Assembly (NCBI GenBank): GCA_046050105.1
Contig: JBJOQE010000037.1
Coordinates: 1-11,086 of the forward strand
DNA length: 11,086 bases
Source: JAYQPD01 sp046050105
Lineage (GTDB): Bacteria > Patescibacteriota > Minisyncoccia > Phycocordibacterales > UBA918
Direction of reading: 5' to 3'
This document shows, in pieces, positions 5,062-11,086 of the stretch. The notes under the pieces were generated by a model that did no database searches, had not been told where the DNA came from, and saw only the letters and a list, made by a program, of their open reading frames with translations. Each line of letters begins with the position of its first letter. The first letter of the stretch is position 1. The position numbers were made by a program, and so were the translations under genes.

Positions 5062-6750
5062 CTACACAATATCGACAATGCGAATGCGCAGTTCCGGCCG
5101 TCCCATAAAGTATGAACGCTCGACATGACCCACAATATCTACGGGTTTCATACCCAGGTCAGGTGCGAAACTTTCTGGTGTCCTAAAAAAAGCGACGCCA
5201 TCGATGGAAGCACGGGTACCCCGAAACGACATCTTGGTATGATTAGCTGTTTTTCCAAACGTCGTTACGCGCTCGGGTGTGACCCCGGCAAACCGGAATA
5301 ATGGTTTGGTATTTCCCACTCCAAAAGGGGAGAGCTGCGCAAGTGTCCGATTGAGCACATCTGTCACGGCGTCGACGGAGAGATCGGCATCGATGGTAAC
5401 TTCCTGCGTATCACAAAGCGTTACGTCGTCAGTATCACACGCAGCGGCAAGTCGCGCGGGTAGTGCGTGTATGTGCGCATCATGTACCGCAAAACCACCC
5501 GACGCGTGATGTCCGCCACATTCGATAAACACGTCACGTGCCCGCTCCATGAGTTTCACTACGGACATAGTGCCGCCAGAACGACATGAACCCTTGATAA
5601 TGCCGCGACCATCACGTCCCCACACAAACGCTGGTCGCTTAAACTCTTCGGCGAGTGTGTTTGCCACGAGCCCGGCGAGCGATGGTCGCCACGACGGGTC
5701 GCCGATCACAATCACCTTTCCTATCTCTCGTTCCAACAGACGTTTCTTCACTTCTTTCACTAACGACGCCACCACCCCTTTTCGCTCGTTATTGATGTGC
5801 TCAAGGTGTGCTGCACCATCGCGCGCAGCTTCATCATCGGTCGTGGTAAATACCCGAAATGCATCATGTGGCTTACCCATACGGGACGCAGCATTCACCC
5901 GCGGCGCAATCGTGAAACCAATATCATCATCAGACAAATAGCGTGGGTCGATGCGTTGCGTACGATATATTTCCTGAAGCCCTTTACGTCTGGTCTTACG
6001 GAGCACTTGCATACCAAAATGAGCGAGGACGCGATTCTCACCTGTAAGTGATACCATGTCGGCCATAGTGGCCAGCCCCACCATATCGAGCCACCACTTT
6101 TCATATCCCTCACTGAGAGTGAAACTGCCACGCGCCAATAACCCCTCTATGAATTTCCATGCAACACCAGACCCGCAGAGCTCACGAAACGGATACGCCC
6201 CGTCGCGTTTCGGGTCGAGTATGGCGTAGGCTTCTGGAAGCGTGGCACTAGGTTCGTGATGGTCGGTGATAATGACATCGATGCCGCACGTCTTTGCGTG
6301 TGACACCTCATGAAGATTACTGATGCCGCAGTCAAGCGTAATCAACAACGTGGCACCCCGTGCGTGCACCGCGTCAATACCTTCGCTATTTAATCCGAAC
6401 CCTTCGTTATGGCGATGAGGAATGTAGTTTTCAAAATTCGTGAAACCTATTGCGGTGAAAAAATCATGCCAGAGGACGGCGCCCGGAATACCATCACAAT
6501 CGTAGTCGCTCCATATCACTATGCGTTCCGTGTCACGGATAGCACGAAGCACGCGCACTACGGCCTTCTCCATATCGGTCATGAGAAACGGGTCGTGGCG
6601 GTGTGCAAACTGCGGAGAAAGAAACTGATCGGCCGCTTCTTTAGTCGCCACTCCGCGCGTGAACAAAAGCTGTGCCACGAGAGGGTCGAGATGCGCGAGC
6701 TCTTCGGCCGCCTCATGTGTCATCGGCTCGGCAAGGCGGTAGGTAGTCAT
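5062..6750 (-). CDS. recJ: Single-stranded-DNA-specific exonuclease RecJ
   Basis: A 562-residue DHH-family 5'-3' exonuclease acting in recombination and mismatch/base-excision repair. Motif I is SDYDCDGIPG (81-90, Asp82/84/86), motif II LLITLDCGIS (135-144), motif III IITDHHEP (160-167) and motif IV CGSGVAWKF (192-200). APRVNAASRMGKPHDA (282-297) matches the RecJ core. The DHHA1 domain carries GDPSWRPSLAGLVAN (350-364) and ECGGHHASGGF (410-420). The C-terminal part with LSPFGVGNTKPLF (473-485) and RPELRIRIVDIV (551-562) is the OB-like region. The length is close to standard. The ATG at 6750 lies seven bases after a TACACT box, fitting a leaderless or near-leaderless mRNA. Confidence 0.95.
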   Translation of the reverse strand: MTTYRLAEPMTHEAAEELAHLDPLVAQLLFTRGVATKEAADQFLSPQFAHRHDPFLMTDMEKAVVRVLRAIRDTERIVIWSDYDCDGIPGAVLWHDFFTAIGFTNFENYIPHRHNEGFGLNSEGIDAVHARGATLLITLDCGISNLHEVSHAKTCGIDVIITDHHEPSATLPEAYAILDPKRDGAYPFRELCGSGVAWKFIEGLLARGSFTLSEGYEKWWLDMVGLATMADMVSLTGENRVLAHFGMQVLRKTRRKGLQEIYRTQRIDPRYLSDDDIGFTIAPRVNAASRMGKPHDAFRVFTTTDDEAARDGAAHLEHINNERKGVVASLVKEVKKRLLEREIGKVIVIGDPSWRPSLAGLVANTLAEEFKRPAFVWGRDGRGIIKGSCRSGGTMSVVKLMERARDVFIECGGHHASGGFAVHDAHIHALPARLAAACDTDDVTLCDTQEVTIDADLSVDAVTDVLNRTLAQLSPFGVGNTKPLFRFAGVTPERVTTFGKTANHTKMSFRGTRASIDGVAFFRTPESFAPDLGMKPVDIVGHVERSYFMGRPELRIRIVDIV

Positions 6751-6757
6751 GGGTAGT

Positions 6758-6763
6758 AGTGTA
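6758..6763 (-). promoter_or_regulatory. -10 box of recJ, leaderless geometry
   Basis: TACACT (6763-6758, minus), seven bases before ATG 6750. A weak -35 candidate TAGAAA lies 18 bases upstream (4 of 6 matches). Confidence 0.45.
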
Positions 6764-6811
6764 CCCCAAGAGTACTTCTATTTTCTAATCCGCAGGCTCA
6801 TAAGAAAATAT

Positions 6812-6910
6812 GGGCGCACCCTGCTGTTCAAGGAGTCGACAGACGAACATGCAAAGCCAGTGCCCTTTGGGTGTACGTCTGCGTTAAAAATCGCACAGGG
6901 TCTGTGTGCC
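6812..6910 (+). ncRNA. Candidate structured RNA of about 100 nt between recJ and the HIT gene
   Basis: No convincing coding frame here, but a closed fold is visible. The outer stem pairs 6813-6817 with 6906-6910 (one G-T), then after a four-base bulge ACCCTG (6818-6823) pairs with CAGGGT (6896-6901). Inside, a long hairpin pairs CAGACG (6840-6845) with CGTCTG (6876-6881), ACA (6847-6849) with TGT (6872-6874) and CAAAG (6852-6856) with CTTTG (6865-6869), capped by an eight-base loop. A possible -10 (CATAAG, 6799-6804) would start transcription at about 6811, right at the stem. No U-rich terminator follows. It lacks the SRP RNA domain IV consensus (GGAAGCAGCC type). It could be a small RNA or a leader of the HIT gene, 77 bases downstream. 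Strand is uncertain. Confidence 0.35.
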
Positions 6911-6949
6911 TCCCTCTCGTACTCATTGGCAAACCGTTCGAACAACATT

Positions 6950-6958
6950 TGATATAGT
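6950..6958 (+). promoter_or_regulatory. Extended -10 promoter of the HIT gene
   Basis: TG-A-TATAGT with the hexamer at 6953-6958. The expected start is about 6965, leaving a leader of about 23 bases without a Shine-Dalgarno site. No good -35 at 16-18 bases. A GTTCGAAC palindrome lies just upstream at 6936-6943. Confidence 0.45.
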
Positions 6959-6987
6959 GAGTGCGTTATTCACCTCACTTTCACCCC

Positions 6988-7380
6988 ATGGAGCCGAGTA
7001 TCTTCACCAAAATCATTCAGCGAGAAATCCCTGCAGAAATCATCTACGAAGACGAACACACCATGGTCATTCCCGACAAGTTTCCTTCCATGGAGGGACA
7101 GCTGTTGGTGATCGCCAAACGCCAAGAAGCATATGTGTTCAATTTATCTGACGATGAATATCATGCACTTATGAAAACGACAAAAAAAATGGCCCGTGCG
7201 CTCGACACCGTATGTGCCACCCTACGCACCTGCATAGTCGTTGAAGGCTTTGAAGTGCCGCACGTGCATGTACGCCTCTACCCCTGTCGTAGCGCTGAAA
7301 TGGTGTGGGGGCCCAAAAGCGAAGCATCCGATGCATCACTTCAGGCTCTTGCAGAGAGCATGCGGCAACACATACGCTAG
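6988..7380 (+). CDS. HIT-family nucleotide-binding protein with altered histidine triad
   Basis: A 130-residue protein of the histidine triad superfamily, which hydrolyses or transfers nucleoside monophosphate groups. The opening SIFTKIIQREIPAEIIYEDE (4-23) is the standard HIT start (IF.KI..GEIPA..vyED), and GQLLVIAKRQEAYVFNL (38-54) matches the GH.LVIPK.H...l.dL segment. The signature reads PHVHVRLYP (91-99): His92 and His94, the latter aligning with the catalytic nucleophile, are kept. The third histidine is Arg96, so the motif is HxHxR instead of HxHxH. The upstream GQxxxH context is replaced by EGFEV. The start is ATG 6988, which gives the family-typical N-terminus; there is no Shine-Dalgarno site. 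The substrate is not predictable. Confidence 0.88.
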   Translation: MEPSIFTKIIQREIPAEIIYEDEHTMVIPDKFPSMEGQLLVIAKRQEAYVFNLSDDEYHALMKTTKKMARALDTVCATLRTCIVVEGFEVPHVHVRLYPCRSAEMVWGPKSEASDASLQALAESMRQHIR

Positions 7381-7425
7381 CTCCACCTGCTCCTTCGCAA
7401 GAGGACACGAGCATCAAGATTGGTT

Positions 7426-7431
7426 TATACT
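7426..7431 (+). promoter_or_regulatory. -10 box of the secreted EEP gene
   Basis: TATACT at 7426-7431 predicts transcription from about 7438, eleven bases before the chosen ATG at 7449. No clear -35. It sits in the 68-base gap after the HIT gene, so the two genes need not share a transcript. Confidence 0.4.
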
Positions 7432-7448
7432 GTGGTGTTACTCATTAT

Positions 7449-8831
7449 ATGGTAAACCATTCACGCATGACGTCTTTTTCCATCCATATCACACGCGCGC
7501 TCTGTAGTGTATTAATATTCTCATTCTGCATACTCGCTACACCAGTACATGCCACCGAGCATACTGAGCTTTCCTTTATCACCAAACAAGTGACCCTGTT
7601 GGAAAAATTTTTTGCACGTTTATTAAACACGGATGGCGAGGTGCGTGGCGCTACGATGAGCACACAAATTTCTCCTATAAAAAATCTTAAAATCCTCAAC
7701 TGGAATATCGGCTTTACACGCGCTGCGGTCTATGGCGGTCCAGACAAATTACCTGAGATTGTGGCAAGTATCAAAAAAGTCAACGCCGATGTGGTACTAC
7801 TACAAGAAGTAGACTATATGGCGGGTCGCTCGGGGAACAAAGACCTTATTGAGGTACTTCGCACGCAAACAGGCTACCCCTACGCTCATTATGTGAGATA
7901 CACCGCTGTCACCAAAAGCCTTGGAGGTGGTGAAGTGGGAACGCTCATCCTCACTAAATATCGTCCACTCCTCCGTGAGGAATGGCCACTGTATTATGAG
8001 AGAAAACAAGCAGGCAATGGCACCTGGGAAATTCCCCGCTCACTCAATAGTGTTACCGTGGGTATACCTACCGGTACTTCGAGCGCTGTCTCCAGCTATC
8101 TTCCTATAACATTTGCAAATATTCATCTGCAATTTCAGGATCCTCTAGTGCAAGGCCTCCAGGCACGCGACATCGTTTCTTGGGCCAAGCAAAACGCATC
8201 AGAAATTATTTTTATAGGTGGCGATTTCAATGCTCATTACAACGTGGCACTTAAAAAAGAAAGTGTTGGCTATACCACCTACAAGACACTCCTTGATGGT
8301 GGCTTTACGTTCTTTGCTGATGATGCCGCCCCTAAAAGTAGTGCTATCGACCACATCAGCATGAAGGCGAGTGCTGCTCACATGCCGACACTGATTTCCT
8401 ATACTCATGCTACCCTGCCAGGATCTGATCATGCGCCAGTCATTGCAGAGTTTGCTATTCCTACCTCCGTTCTCACTCCAGCGACTACTCGCCAAGTGAC
8501 CACAACCTGTAAGAGCGCTAACGGCTCAGGATGTGAAATTAAAAATCAGTGCGCAGCAAATGAGCACATTGGCGACATCATTGTGCGGTGTCGACAGGCA
8601 GGTCAGAACTTTGCTCCTGCGGTATGGGGTGGCATATCACTCGCTGGCACTACGTCGACAACGCCACTTTGCTCCATCGACACCACCAACTACAGCACAG
8701 CACGACTTGGTTCCAAAAAGTACAGCGCCATGACAGCTGTGCAGACAAGACAGCGGGACGGTTTGTCCGCGGGGGTAGTGACATGCAGTGGTACCTGCGG
8801 AATATCCGCGACGTATCTGTGTGTACAGTAA
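7449..8831 (+). CDS. Secreted endonuclease/exonuclease/phosphatase (EEP) family protein with Cys-rich tail
   Basis: A 460-residue exported protein. Residues 7-35 (MTSFSIHITRALCSVLIFSF onward) form a signal peptide, with probable cleavage after Ala35 in TPVHA-TEH. The EEP domain (about 78-337) has LNWNIG (83-88), LLQEVD (117-122), ANIHLQF (223-229), GGDFNAH (257-263), AIDHI (299-303) and GSDHAPVIAEF (325-335). These supply the usual Asn, Glu, His, Asp-x-Asn and Ser-Asp-His metal and catalytic residues of DNase I-like enzymes. The last 110 residues carry eight cysteines (354, 362, 368, 381, 408, 446, 450, 458), consistent with a disulphide-bonded extracellular module I cannot name. The substrate could be DNA, RNA or a phosphoester. 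The start may instead be ATG 7467; neither has a Shine-Dalgarno site. Confidence 0.88.
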   Translation: MVNHSRMTSFSIHITRALCSVLIFSFCILATPVHATEHTELSFITKQVTLLEKFFARLLNTDGEVRGATMSTQISPIKNLKILNWNIGFTRAAVYGGPDKLPEIVASIKKVNADVVLLQEVDYMAGRSGNKDLIEVLRTQTGYPYAHYVRYTAVTKSLGGGEVGTLILTKYRPLLREEWPLYYERKQAGNGTWEIPRSLNSVTVGIPTGTSSAVSSYLPITFANIHLQFQDPLVQGLQARDIVSWAKQNASEIIFIGGDFNAHYNVALKKESVGYTTYKTLLDGGFTFFADDAAPKSSAIDHISMKASAAHMPTLISYTHATLPGSDHAPVIAEFAIPTSVLTPATTRQVTTTCKSANGSGCEIKNQCAANEHIGDIIVRCRQAGQNFAPAVWGGISLAGTTSTTPLCSIDTTNYSTARLGSKKYSAMTAVQTRQRDGLSAGVVTCSGTCGISATYLCVQ

Positions 8832-8844
8832 GCACTACACTACT

Positions 8845-8877
8845 AAAAAAACCGGAAGGAGTACTTCCGGTTTTTTT
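8845..8877. terminator. Bidirectional terminator between the EEP gene and pgk
   Basis: ACCGGAAG pairs with CTTCCGGT around a GAGTA loop, flanked by seven A on the left and seven T on the right. The stem can be read from either strand with a U-tail. It ends the EEP gene from the left and the tpiA-pgk operon from the right. Confidence 0.88.
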
Positions 8878-8892
8878 GCTCTCAGACATTAC

Positions 8893-10020
8893 CTAGTAAG
8901 TAAGTGCGGTAATACCGGGGAGCGTCCCCTTCTCCAAAAATTCCAGCATGGCGCCACCCGCGGTGGAGACATGGGTAAACTTGTTGTTGAGGCCAAGCTT
9001 CTCAATTGCAGCTACCGTGTCGCCGCCGCCCACAATAGTGCGGGCACCGCTTTGTGCGGCGCCTTCGGCAAAAGCCTCCGTCGCTTCAGTAAAGCCCCGC
9101 TCATAAAAACCAAGTGGCCCGTTCCAGAGCAGTGTGCCACCCTTCGTTAGATTGGCGAGCATGTGTTCAACAGACGCTGGCCCTGCATCCATGATGATGT
9201 CGGCCGACCCAACACGCTTCGGTGATTCCACACGCGCATGACCGTCAAGAGACTGCACACGCACATCAACCGGAAGCTGTACTTTTGGTGAGTCGATAAT
9301 CGTCACATCGGTAAGTGGCACATCGCTGACCAGTGACCCTCCCACCGAAACGCCACGCGCTTCCCATACATCGTGAGCAAGCGCACCACACACATACACG
9401 TGTTCATACAAATCAAGGAACTTTTTTACCAACGGCAGTTTGGTATCAAACTTTGCGCCCCCAATCACAAATACTGAAGGCGAAGTAGGTGTGAAAGCTT
9501 TAGATAATTCTTCCACCTCTCTTGCAAAACCGAGACCAGCGTACGACGGAAGATGCTGTGGAATTCCGACAATCGACGTGTGTGCGCGGTGCGCTACTGA
9601 AAATGCCTCATTCACGAATATGTCGCCAAGTGATGCAAGCTCACGCGCAAGTGAGTCGTCGTTAGCGGGCTCGCGAGCATCGCTGCGTACGTTTTCAAGC
9701 AGTACTGCATCACCATCTTGAAGCGCAGCCACAGCGGCTACTACCGGCGCACCGGTAAGTGCAGGCACAAACGCAACCCGCATGTACTTGGTGAGAGCTT
9801 CATACACAGGCTTCAGCGTCTCTTCCGGATCGCGACCGATGTGTGAAATAAGCACAAGGTGTGCGCCAAGGTTTGTTAAAAACTCAATGGTAGGAAGTGC
9901 TTCGCGAATGCGAAAATCATTCACCACCTTCCCATCTACTACCGGCACATCAAACCCCACTCGCAGAATAACCCGCTTACCGCGAAGCTCAGACTCTTTC
10001 AATGTGGCAATCGAACGCAT
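8893..10020 (-). CDS. pgk: Phosphoglycerate kinase
   Basis: A 375-residue glycolytic enzyme transferring phosphate from 1,3-bisphosphoglycerate to ADP, slightly shorter than the usual 390-400. Family landmarks: FRIREALPTIEFL (36-48, Arg37), LISHIGRD (57-64), LLENVRSD (107-114), FVNEAFSVAHRAHTSIVGI (135-153), VIGGAKFDTKLPLV (185-198), then LLWNGPLGFYERGF and GGGDTVAAIE with STAGGAMLEFLE near the end. The first substrate loop reads RVGFDVP where most PGKs have RVDFNVP, so the usual Asp and Asn are Gly22 and Asp24. The rest of the active site looks intact. The ATG lies four bases after the tpiA stop, with no Shine-Dalgarno site, so translation is probably coupled. Confidence 0.95.
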   Translation of the reverse strand: MRSIATLKESELRGKRVILRVGFDVPVVDGKVVNDFRIREALPTIEFLTNLGAHLVLISHIGRDPEETLKPVYEALTKYMRVAFVPALTGAPVVAAVAALQDGDAVLLENVRSDAREPANDDSLARELASLGDIFVNEAFSVAHRAHTSIVGIPQHLPSYAGLGFAREVEELSKAFTPTSPSVFVIGGAKFDTKLPLVKKFLDLYEHVYVCGALAHDVWEARGVSVGGSLVSDVPLTDVTIIDSPKVQLPVDVRVQSLDGHARVESPKRVGSADIIMDAGPASVEHMLANLTKGGTLLWNGPLGFYERGFTEATEAFAEGAAQSGARTIVGGGDTVAAIEKLGLNNKFTHVSTAGGAMLEFLEKGTLPGITALTY

Positions 10021-10024
10021 ACTT

Positions 10025-10804
10025 TTATAGAGAGGTAACTACAGAAATAATTTTTGCAAACTGCTCTGGCTTCAAACTTGCACCGCCGACCAAGAACCCG
10101 TCTACTTCTCCTTCGCGCATGAGAACTTCGGCGTTGGTGTCATTCACCGATCCTCCGTACAGCACGCGCACACGCATCGCAATTGCTCTCCCGTACAGTT
10201 CAACAAGCACTTTCTGAATAAAGAGCTTCATTTCATGTGCATCGTGTGGTGTGGCTGTCTGCCCCATACCGTCACCTCCGGATATTGCCCACACCGGTTC
10301 ATACGCAACCACAACTTTTTCTACTTCACTTTTTTTTACACCCTGAAGCGCGTGGCGAAGTTGTAGCTCGACGGTGCCATAGTATTTTCCATGTGTATCA
10401 CGGACAGTTTCTCCCACACATATAATAGGGGCTATCGATAACGCGAGAAGTGCGCGCACTTTTTCGTTGACCTGCGTATCACTTTCTCCCTCCGCCCGAA
10501 GCTCAGAATGACCAATGATGACTGCTCGCACTCCTGCAGCATACAACATACGCGCCGACACATTTCCCGTATGTGGACCACCATCTTTTGGATGTGCGTT
10601 TTGCGCACCGAGCACGTAGGGTTTCTTTATCAGCGATCGCAGCGATGTAAGGTGAAGCGCGGAGGGTGCAATTACTACCTCACATTTTGGACGCATCATC
10701 TTTTTACTGAGATTTGAGAAAATACGAAGTGCGTCTGACGTAGTGGCGGGGTTCATCTTCCAGTTTGCCACCACTATCCTGGGGCGTGATGCTATGTGTT
10801 TCAT
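10025..10804 (-). CDS. tpiA: Triosephosphate isomerase
   Basis: A 259-residue TIM-barrel enzyme interconverting dihydroxyacetone phosphate and glyceraldehyde 3-phosphate. Catalytic residues are in place: Asn14 and Lys16 in VANWKMNP, His99 in IIGHSELR, and Glu169 in VAYEPVWAI. The phosphate-binding YGGSV (216-220) and FLVGGASL (237-244) are present. Loop 6, the mobile lid, is longer than usual: AISGGDGMGQTATP (173-186) replaces the common AIGTGKTATP, about four extra residues. It is the first gene of an operon with pgk, four bases apart. The start at ATG 10804 lies six bases after an extended -10 box, fitting a leaderless mRNA. Confidence 0.96.
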   Translation of the reverse strand: MKHIASRPRIVVANWKMNPATTSDALRIFSNLSKKMMRPKCEVVIAPSALHLTSLRSLIKKPYVLGAQNAHPKDGGPHTGNVSARMLYAAGVRAVIIGHSELRAEGESDTQVNEKVRALLALSIAPIICVGETVRDTHGKYYGTVELQLRHALQGVKKSEVEKVVVAYEPVWAISGGDGMGQTATPHDAHEMKLFIQKVLVELYGRAIAMRVRVLYGGSVNDTNAEVLMREGEVDGFLVGGASLKPEQFAKIISVVTSL

Positions 10805-10810
10805 GGGTCG

Positions 10811-10819
10811 ATTGTACCA
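10811..10819 (-). promoter_or_regulatory. Extended -10 promoter of tpiA-pgk, leaderless geometry
   Basis: On the minus strand TGG-TACAAT (TG at 10819-10818, hexamer 10816-10811) is followed by six bases and then ATG 10804. The transcript start coincides with the start codon. The -35 position falls in the adjacent hairpin and shows no consensus, which the TG element may offset. Confidence 0.55.
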
Positions 10820-10856
10820 TGCACAAACATACCCCTATCGGGGCATGTTTGTGCAT
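10819..10856. terminator. Long perfect hairpin between the pilin-like gene and tpiA, no U-tract
   Basis: ATGCACAAACAT (10819-10830) pairs perfectly with ATGTTTGTGCAT (10845-10856). After one mismatch, CCCC pairs with GGGG around a four-base TATC loop. The hairpin begins within the stop codon of the upstream minus-strand gene and ends next to the tpiA -10 box. Neither side has a T-run, so it may be an atypical terminator, an mRNA 3'-end stabiliser or a protein-binding dyad. Confidence 0.5.
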
Positions 10857-11086
10857 CATTGCACCTCACGCCACTCAATGAATTTATATGTATCTGATGT
10901 ATGTGGGGTCATGGGTGGTGGATTTGACACCAATTCGCGATCATACGAATTATATCTGGTCTGAAATCCAGATATTGCAACCCCACCAGATGTCCACTTA
11001 GTCCCCTCTCTCCCATTCGATACAATAGTACCGTGTACAGTCAGAGATGAACGTAACACATATGGATCCAGTGCAGATGGCAACCC
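10856..11086 (-). CDS. C-terminal fragment of a probable exported pilin-like or surface protein
   Basis: The reading frame is open to the right edge, so the gene begins outside the window; 76 residues are visible. LTVHGTIVSN is a short beta-repeat-like segment, followed by a glycine/serine-rich stretch and RYNSYDRELVSNPPPMTPHT, ending in YKFIEWREVQ. A tail of the form YD..L..NPPP..P....Y..I.W.E is one I associate with large exported pilus-associated or surface proteins of CPR bacteria; that comes from memory, not a search. It would fit beside DNA-uptake genes, since type IV pili and ComEC work together in transformation. TGA is the stop codon, and the hairpin begins on it. Confidence 0.6.
   Translation of the reverse strand, partial: GLPSALDPYVLRSSLTVHGTIVSNGREGTKWTSGGVAISGFQTRYNSYDRELVSNPPPMTPHTSDTYKFIEWREVQ

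Noticed and set aside
6851..6858. GCAAAGCC resembling a conserved part of the c-di-GMP-I riboswitch
   Set aside because: The rest of the riboswitch consensus, including the second conserved arm, is not present.
6812..6910. Signal recognition particle RNA
   Set aside because: Right size, but the conserved domain IV loop and GGAA-type tetraloop are missing.
6749..6952. Plus-strand 67-codon frame between recJ and the HIT gene
   Set aside because: No Shine-Dalgarno site, start inside the recJ start region, no domain; the RNA fold explains the region better.
7381..7425. Terminator between the HIT and EEP genes
   Set aside because: Only short imperfect pairings (TGCTC with GAGCA) and no T-run.
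7305..7448. N-terminal extension of the EEP gene into the HIT gene
   Set aside because: It would place a non-hydrophobic stretch before a clear signal peptide and overlap conserved HIT coding sequence.
1..11086. CRISPR arrays, insertion sequences, prophage genes, tRNA or rRNA genes
   Set aside because: No regularly spaced repeats, transposase or phage-like proteins, and no cloverleaf or rRNA-like segments seen on either strand.

Overview
The window looks like a chromosome segment from a Patescibacteria (Candidate Phyla Radiation) bacterium, most likely the Parcubacteria side. This is inferred from protein style, not from a marker search. The superoxide dismutase, phosphoglycerate kinase and triosephosphate isomerase are divergent in ways I associate with that group. 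ComEC is split into two genes. The protein cut by the right edge ends like CPR exported pilin-like proteins. Most genes have no Shine-Dalgarno site, and several have a -10 box only 6-8 nt before the ATG, as expected for leaderless mRNAs. TGA acts as a stop, so this is code 11 and not the Gracilibacteria code. I see no insertion sequence, phage gene, CRISPR array, tRNA or rRNA.

Layout. At 1-56 (minus) the first codons of a membrane-type protein run off the left edge, with a good promoter. The gap 57-421 carries a palindrome and a strongly folded RNA candidate (about 182-345) before the L28 gene rpmB (422-664, plus). Next come a ComEC-type metallo-beta-lactamase domain protein (707-1561, minus) and a divergent Fe/Mn superoxide dismutase (1630-2208, plus). 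They are followed by the ComEC membrane channel (2205-3725, minus) and ribonuclease HI (3757-4176, minus). A compact two-gene operon of unknown function (4290-5021, plus) has its own -35/-10 promoter, strong Shine-Dalgarno sites and a strong terminator. Then come RecJ (5062-6750, minus), a gap with a second folded RNA candidate (about 6812-6910), a HIT-family protein (6988-7380, plus) and a secreted endonuclease/exonuclease/phosphatase-family protein with a Cys-rich tail (7449-8831, plus). The glycolytic pair tpiA-pgk (10804-8893, minus) and the C-terminus of an exported pilin-like protein (10856-11086, minus) close the window.

How the genes may work together. tpiA and pgk are 4 nt apart and encode two steps of lower glycolysis. 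The split ComEC, RecJ, RNase HI and the secreted nuclease-fold protein could together serve uptake and breakdown of external nucleic acids, which suits a nucleotide-auxotrophic CPR cell; this link is inference from co-location. The items I would look at first are the two unannotated structured RNAs, the leaderless promoter pattern, and the two-gene operon, which uses a different initiation style from its neighbours.
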